Positions 58,188 through 64,000 of a stretch of DNA of 64,000 bases are shown one piece after another. Source of the DNA: Chrysemys picta bellii. Taxonomy: Eukaryota; Chordata; Testudines; Emydidae. The stretch covers positions 38,244,882 to 38,308,881 of the forward strand of contig NC_088792.1 of NCBI RefSeq assembly GCF_011386835.1, given 5' to 3'. Under the pieces are notes generated by a model. It was not told the DNA's origin and made no database searches. It worked only from the letters and a program-made list of their open reading frames with translations. Each line of letters opens with the position of its first letter. Position 1 is the stretch's first letter. A program made the translations under genes and the position numbers.

Positions 58188-59077
58188 CCCCTTCTTGCTA
58201 CAGAGCTAGTTCCTTTTAAAAGCAAGGTCTGATGACACCTCTTCCTGCATCTCTTCTCACACTGGGATTTTCTGTTCTCCCTGCCTGTGAGTGGGGTTGC
58301 TGGCTGCGGGTCATTCAAAGTCACTGGCTCAGCTGTCTGTCTTCTGTCATAAAATGGAAGTTTTAACCAGCACTGAAAGTCATAGTCTCACAGAGTTCAT
58401 GAAATCAAATGGAATTCATAAGCTTATGGACAGATCCCCCACACTGTCACAATCACTTTATTATTTCACAGCCCTACAAAGACAAGGCCCCTGGCTCCAA
58501 GAGCTTGCACACTGACTATACAGAATAGACAGGAAGAAAGGGGGGAGAGGATGCAACAAAAAAGCAGCTTGTCTCGTGTGTGTGGTGGCATCTTGTTAGT
58601 TCCATGTTGTTAAGTCTCTGTGTTACTAGGTAAGGGGGTAAATTCCTTGCTTCTTCCAACTGCTCTGCTTCCTTTTGGTTGGATTTGTGTAATTAACCCC
58701 TCTTTGTCTGCACTCCCCTTTGCTAATGCCCACGTGCACTTTCTGTCAGACTCCACTACAGGGTCATTTTGTCAGGGGGAAACCTGATGAGCCAAGACCA
58801 GAGAAAACCCCCTGTTACCACTTTACAGAGAAGCATCCCATTTACTCTTCCCCCCACTTTCAGCAATCCTGCAGTATCATCCACGTAGCATCTGGAAGCA
58901 ACATGTAATTGGGAAGGAAAGTCTCTGCCATTTGTAGGCCCATCTCTACAAGGAAGCGTTGGTGAGTGTGATGGTCACCAGCAGCTACAGCCTTTATTCT
59001 ACTGATGCTTCCGCTCAGCAGTAAACCAAGAACTAATGGGGAAAAGATGGTGAGATAGAGATGGAGGGAGGCTGAGT
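58188..59077. other. No gene seen
   Basis: Short opposed frames only. Some CT-rich text near 58840-58860. No RNA gene or repeat family recognised. Confidence 0.4.
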
Positions 59078-60010
59078 CCGAGAGTTTAAGGCCAGAAGGG
59101 AACACCAGATCATGTAGTCCAGTGGTTTTCAAACTTTTTTTTTTTGGTGACCCAGTTGAAGAAAATTGTTGATCATTGACCCAACAGAGCTGGGGATGAG
59201 GGATTTGGTGTGTGGGAGGGGCTCTGGGCTGGGACAGGGGGTTGGGGTAAGGGAGGGAGTTAAGGCTCTGGGCTCAGGGTGCAGGCTCTGGGGTGGGGCC
59301 AGGGATGAGGGGTTTGAGGTGCACGAGGGGGCTCTGGGTTTGGGGGGGGCTCAGGGCTCTGGCAGGGGGTTGGGGTACAGGCGGAGGTCAGGGATCTGGG
59401 CTGTGGGTGCAGGTTCTGGGGTGGGGTTGGGGATGAGGGGTTTGGGGTGCAGGAAGGGGCTCTGGGTTTGTGGAGGCTCAGGGCTGGGGCAGGGGATTGG
59501 GGCACAGGGTTGGGGCACGGTCTTACAAGTGGCTCCCAGTCAGTGGCGCAGCAGGGGTGCAGGAGCAGGCTTCCTGCCTGTCCTGGCACCGTGGACTGCG
59601 CTGCGCCCCCGAAGCAGCCAGCAGCAGGTCCAGCTCCTAGGCGGAGGTGCACAAGCAGCTCCGCGTGGCTTTCACCCGCAGGCACCGCCCCCCCCAGCTC
59701 CCATTGGCTGGTTACCAGCCAATGGGAGTATGGAAGCCAGTGCTTGGGGCGGGAGCAGTGTGTGGAGCCCCATGGCCCCCCCACCTAGGAGACGGAGCTG
59801 CTGCTGGCCGCTTCCGGGGTGCAGCATGGTGTCAGAACAGGTAGGGACTAGCCTGCCTTAGCTGGGCAGCACCGCCGACAGGATGGTGACCGTGACCCAG
59901 TACTGGGTCGCGACCCGCAGTTTGAAAACCACTAATGTAGTCTGACAGCCTGTATATCACAGGCCATCAATACCACCCAGCACCCGCAGACCAAATCCCC
60001 CAACCAAAAC
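59078..60010 (-). repeat. CR1-like 3' fragment split by hAT
   Basis: AGTTTAAGGCCAGAAGGGAA (59078-59100) plus CACCAGATCATGTAGTC on the left, and TCTGACAGCCTGTATATCAC plus GGCCATCAATACCACCCAGC on the right, form one continuous repeat when the hAT element at 59120-59934 is removed. The layout resembles the minus-strand CR1 end at 63544. Family assignment is tentative. Confidence 0.45.
59120..59934. mobile_element. Non-autonomous hAT with minisatellite, TSD ATGTAGTC
   Basis: Ends CAGTGGTTTTCAAACTTTTT and GCAGTTTGAAAACCACTA are inverted, and a GGTGACCC / GGGTCGCGACCC block lies next to them. Perfect ATGTAGTC flanks are at 59112-59119 and 59935-59942. Inside is a G-rich tandem repeat with GATGAGGG(G/A)TTTG recurring at 59195, 59304 and 59432. 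A 13-bp palindrome, TCCCATTGGCTGG / CCAGCCAATGGGA, lies at 59699-59727. The long glycine-rich frame (231 codons) is a minisatellite artefact, not a gene. Confidence 0.9.
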
Positions 60011-60735
60011 TGAGGGAGGAGAAAGAGAGAGAGAAGTTGCCTAATACTCTGAGCAACTTTAAAGCAAACAAGCCCTTATGGAATTAAGGAATGTGTACGA
60101 CAGACAGGATCTGGGGTTTGGTTTGATGTTATGAGGAGTCTGTTTATTTGAAGCAATGACTGTGCTCTGCACTTTAATAAGGCCAGCAAGGAAAGTGCAG
60201 CTGCATTTTGTCCATGTACTGTCTACTGGGACATAAAATAATTCAAGCATTGGAGGTCCGCTCAGTTCCTCACTCTGCACTTGCACTGCTTCATATGCAC
60301 AGATCATCCTGTGCATCATACAGTCTTCAGCGCCTCTTGCTGCCCCTCATTGCAGGAGGTTGTCTATTAGCCATTAACACAAGAGCTCATTAAAAAAGAT
60401 TGTGTGGCTCATCAAGCTCTCTGCACAGCACCTTAGGGATGTTGGATTTGCAATAAATTGCTTCATTTCTTAGTGATGTTTCATGCATACCTTAATTTAC
60501 AGAAAACATTGTGAGAAACTGGGTTTGCATATGTTCACCTTTGCCTTCACCAACCCTGTAGTACAAAGAAATGCTTCAATTTACACTGTTCAGCTGGTCA
60601 CTAAAATTACTATATCATATGCAGTCATAATTAAATTCTAGTATGCTTGTTTCTAAGGAAGATATCCGACCATTTTCACTGGTTATTTTTGTGATAATAT
60701 ATCAATTCTGCCAAGAAAATGTAACTATTACCCCA
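60011..60735. other. No gene seen
   Basis: Short overlapping frames at 60059-60393 without family resemblance. Otherwise AT-rich. Confidence 0.45.
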
Positions 60736-62660
60736 ACAAGTAAAGTCAATGGAAAGGAGAATAAACGATGACAGGCAATATGTAAAATGGAAACTAGGAG
60801 GGTTAAGAGGAGATATAAAGCGCAAATAGCCAAAGATACAGAAACAACAAAACAATAATTCCTTAAGTACATAAGAAGCAGGAAGTCTGCAAGAGAATCA
60901 GTGGGCCTGTGGGCTCATAAGGTGGAAGAGGGCAATTAAGGAGAATAAGGACATTGCAAAGGAGCAAACGAGTTCTTTTGCATCAGTCTCCTGCACCGAG
61001 GATGTTGAGGAGATAGTTAACCTCAACCTAAAGATGAGGGACTGTCAGAGACTAAAGTGTCAAAGAAGAAGTATTGGAAAAAATTAAAAAGCAACGTCAC
61101 CCAGACCGGATGATATAACCATTCAAGAATTTTGAAGGAACGTAACTCTTTGGGTTGGGTGAAGCAGCGTTGAGGCTTGAGGGCTGTGGCCACTCCCCTG
61201 CATTTTACATAGTCGTGCAAGATGGTTAAGCAGCCCTGCACCTAAAACAAAGGCATATATGAGTAGGCCCAGGAATCTGAACCATGTGAGCACATTGTTT
61301 TGGGTAAGGGTGCATGCGTGGAAAAAAGAGAAGCAGGAGACAGCACAGACAGAGAGATACACGGCTTGGACACACACGGTGTGTAACCCTGGGAGAAGCC
61401 TCATGAGAGGACTTTTGAGTCTGGTGCTTGCTAAAGAGGCTTGGGCTTGAAGCAAATAAAGTAGCTCCTGTAGTTTGGTTCCTCCTGTGTTTGGAGAAAC
61501 AAGACTTTGTACATTCCTTGTAAATAAAGAAGATCGTAACAAAGAAAAGACCTGATTGTATCATCAATCTCCCCTCATAACTGAAACAACCCACAATATG
61601 TTGAATTTGCCTAACTGATGAGGTTAAAAGGATAACAGTAAGAATGAAGTGACTGAGCCACCATCTCATTAAAATCCTGTTTATAATGGAGGGGGGACAA
61701 TTCTTGAACCTATCTTTTAAACAGGCAGGAGTGGCAATTTTGGGAAATGTAGACCAGTAAGCCTAACGTCAGTATCAGGTAAACAGGCTGAAATAATAGA
61801 ATGACAAAAACCCTACAGAAATATGATGTGACAGGGACAAACATCTTTCTGTAAAGGAAAACCATTCCTGTCTAATCTTCCAGAATTCATTGAGCATGTA
61901 AGCAAAATAATAGTAAAAGAGAACTAGCTGAGATAATTTATCTGGATTTTCAAAACGCCTTTCACAACATTCCTCACAAGAGGCTAATAAGAACACAGTA
62001 ACTATGCAGTGTGGTGTAAAATAGTGTCTTGGATTAGAAACTGGCTAAGAGACAGAAAGCAAAAACTAGGAATAAGTGGCCAACTTTCATCACGGCAAAA
62101 TGTTACCATGAGGTGTCCGAAGAATCTGTATCTGGACTAGTGTTTAACATATCAATTAATTGATCTGCAAAAGGGAGTGGACAGCATGGTGTCAAAATTG
62201 GTAGGTGACACAAAAGATTTTTAACTAGTCAAGTTGAGAGAAGACTGTGAAGCACTTCAGAGAGACCTAATAAAGCCAGGTGAATGACACAGATTAAATT
62301 AAATGTTGACAAATGCAAGGTGATGCACATTGGAAGGAATAATTTGAACTGCTCACACATTGCAGGGGTCTAAAATAACTGTAGCTACTCATGAAAAGTC
62401 CTAGATACTGTGGACAACTCAATTAAAACTTCTGCTTAACGTAAAGTGGTGAGCAAAATGCAAACAAAACGATGAGCTATATAAAGAAGAGAGAGAAAAT
62501 AATATATAAATCAACAAAACACCCTCAAATTCAGCTCTGGTCGCCCTATCTCAACAAAAAAAAAAAAAGATACAGCAGAATTAGAAGTGGATCAGAGATG
62601 AACAATTAAAATGATTTGAAGCATGCATCTGGAATAGTAATTCCTATGTTGTTATATTCT
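60735..62660 (+). mobile_element. Decayed CR1 ORF2 fragment with an insertion
   Basis: Text from 60735 to about 61135 reads as the region before the reverse transcriptase (ETTK..FLKYIRSRKSARE). From about 61560 to 62660 it reads as the reverse transcriptase and C-terminal region (IYLDFQNAFHNIPHKRL near 61940, then NVDKCKVMHIGRNN near 62305). Many stops and small indels are present. Between them, about 61140-61555 does not fit CR1 and ends with AATAAAGAAGAT; CGTAAC occurs on both sides of it. Confidence 0.7.
61140..61555. other. Non-CR1 insertion, LTR-like
   Basis: About 415 bp inside the CR1 fragment. CGTAAC is found at its left (61141-61146) and right edges, a possible 6-bp target duplication. 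AATAAAGTAGCTCCTG and GTAAATAAAGAAG near the right look like polyadenylation signals. The frames on the minus strand (139-147 codons) match no family. An LTR or retrocopy is possible. Confidence 0.3.
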
Positions 62661-63543
62661 ATTGCCTGACCTACTTTATCCAGATAGGTGGGCCATGTGC
62701 ATTCAGTCCTCATCCTCAGCTTGTTCAGGGATCATCAGAGTCATGTGCACTAATAGTTTGAGCCTCTTAAAACTTCATGTAGTAATTATTACCTGGATTG
62801 GTAAGTGATCCTGCTAGGGATTCCTATTTGGGCATCAGCTGTAGACGGTTAGCTCTTCCACCAACCTCTCTAATCTTTCACCTCCGTTTGCAACTCATTC
62901 TTCCTGGGAGCCAATATGTAATGGGGAAATATTTATCTACGGTGAGTTTCCTTGTCATTCACTACAGAAGCTTTCTCTGCACCAGTGGCTGTGAACTTTT
63001 CTCACCCATGCACTCCATCATGCTCTCTGGTGGTCTAATTTATTTGTGTAAGTGGGGATACCCCATGTCTATTCCCCCACCCCTCACCTTTTTGGCCATT
63101 GCAGAAGGATGGGGACTTCTGCCCATATGGGCCATTAGAAACCAATCCTATATCAGCGTTAACTGTCAAGGTGTCTCCCTGGCAGCCATGGTTTCTCATT
63201 GTGACCCTGGTTTCTCATGGGGTTGGTATGCTATCCCATACTTGCAGAAGTGGTTCAGCAGCTCCTATTGATTTTCCTCCCACCCCAGAGATCTTCCTCA
63301 GAAAGGGAAGCCTTCTCTTGCTCCTCTTAGTAAGTGTAGGGACATATTCAGACCTCTGATGAGTGGTCGAATTAGGGTAGAGTCACCTAGGAATTCTCTC
63401 CCCTGCGGCCTACTGGTATTCAGATAGGGGCTAGATCCAGCTCTCCTACTCTCTGCAGCAAAGCCTTGATGGCAGAGATGGGAACTTTTTGAAATGTTTG
63501 AGAAACAGCTACTGCCCCAAGTTTCTTGTCCACGGTAGTTATA
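62661..63543. other. No recognised gene; 157-codon plus frame
   Basis: The frame 62798-63271 encodes 157 residues with several hydrophobic stretches and no domain I recognise. It overlaps other frames and has no visible promoter or splice context. Probably chance. Confidence 0.35.
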
Positions 63544-64000
63544 ATCATAGAACTGGAAGGGATTGCGAGAGGTCATCTAGTCCAGTCCCCTGTACTCAAG
63601 GCAGGACTATGTATTAACCCTGTCAGGTGTTTGTCCAACCTGCTCTTAAAAATCCCCAATGATGGAGATTCCACAACCTCCCTAGGCAATTTATTCCAGT
63701 GTTTAACCACTCTGACAGTTAGGAAGTTTTTCCTAATGTCCAACCTAAACCACCTTTGCTACAATTTAAGCCCATTGCTTCTTGTCCTATCCTCAGAAGT
63801 TAAGAAGAACAATTTTTCTCCCTCCTCGTAACATCCTTTTATGTACTTGAAAACTGTTATCATGTCCACTCTCAGTCTTCTCTTCTTCAGACTAAACAAA
63901 CCCAATTTTTTCAATCTTCCCTCATAGGTCATGTTTTCTACACCTTTAATCATTTTTGTTGTTCTTCTCTGGACTTTCTCCAGTTTGTCCACATCTTTCC
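63544..64000 (-). mobile_element. CR1 LINE 3' end, cut by window edge
   Basis: The reverse complement of the CR1 terminus: AGAACTGGAAGGGATTGCGA, GGTCATCTAGTCCAGTCCCC, GGAGATTCCACAACCTCCCT, AGTGTTTAACCACTCTGACA. Its coding part continues to the right edge as the minus frame 63759-63992, with KLEKVQRRTTKMIKGVE and LFSLKKRRLRVDMITVFKYI, the usual CR1 ORF2 C-terminus. It is a partial element whose remainder lies outside the window. Confidence 0.92.
63759..63992 (-). pseudogene. CR1 ORF2 C-terminal fragment
   Basis: An open frame of 77 residues carrying the conserved CR1 tail motifs E-x-V-Q-R-R-x-T-K-M-I, Y-E-x-R-L-x-x-LGLFSL-x-KRRLR and V-F-K-Y-I-K-G. In full elements this end follows the reverse transcriptase domain. 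The frame ends at 63759 and its upstream part is beyond the window, so whether the whole element is intact cannot be judged. Confidence 0.8.

Noticed and set aside
59166..59861. 231-codon glycine-rich plus frame and 174-codon minus frame
   Set aside because: Both run through the G-rich minisatellite inside a TSD-flanked hAT element. Such arrays stay open by composition, and no domain is present.
1..64000. CRISPR arrays, operons or ribosome binding sites
   Set aside because: The repeat content is that of a vertebrate nuclear genome. No regular spacer arrays or tightly packed coding genes occur.

Overview
The window reads as intergenic nuclear DNA from an amniote, most likely a cryptodiran turtle. 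The taxonomic call is an inference from repeat content: CR1 LINE ends in several ages, a tRNA-derived SINE whose tail matches CR1, Penelope-like elements (PLEs) with a GIY-YIG endonuclease, many non-autonomous hAT elements and palindromic MITEs, plus old MIR-type relics. I recognise no intact host protein-coding gene. Nearly all open frames are short, lack family resemblance, or sit in repeats. The coding remnants I can read are a decayed Myb/SANT-like DNA-binding frame at the left edge, a dead L1-like LINE (about 8.27-11.7 kb), a PLE with broken reverse transcriptase and endonuclease frames (15.8-17.7 kb), a 5'-truncated PLE with a readable endonuclease (24.7-25.3 kb) and several CR1 ORF2 pieces.

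Layout. 0-0.6 kb: Myb/SANT remnant. 0.7-4.8 kb: AT-rich unique DNA with two MIR relics. 4.85-6.3 kb: GC-rich composite repeat with inverted ends and a minisatellite core. 8-12.9 kb: stacked insertions (MITE, L1-like LINE holding a palindromic MITE, another MITE, two hAT elements). 15.6-17.7 kb: SINE with a PLE inserted in its tail. 20.9-23.7 kb: second copy of a repeat also present at 12.4-13.3 kb, opened by a GC-rich insertion, then a hAT element. 24.6-25.4 kb: 124-bp tandem duplication split by a PLE. 26.5-28.5 kb: the only CpG-island-like stretch, followed to about 30 kb by less CpG-rich DNA ending in a TATA/X-box-like site; this is the best candidate for host regulatory sequence. 30.7-45 kb: mostly unique AT-rich DNA with two fold-back PLE derivatives, one nested inverted-repeat element and one truncated PLE. 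46.8-48.3 kb: CR1 split by a second PLE family that is itself split by a hAT element. 54-64 kb: CR1 ends, a third fold-back PLE derivative, an LTR-like unit, a minisatellite-bearing hAT element, and a CR1 running off the right edge.

The most interesting signal is the PLE set. Their 3' tails share a compact fold matching a hammerhead ribozyme with a shrunken stem III: a short outer helix, then CUGAAGA / GAAAGCUU-type internal strands, then a stem-loop. The outer helix changes as GCAU/AUGC in one family and GAC/GUC-like in another. Three short elements in the window are head-to-head inverted copies of this tail, each flanked by a 13-15 bp target-site duplication, and in one the second arm begins at the predicted self-cleavage site.
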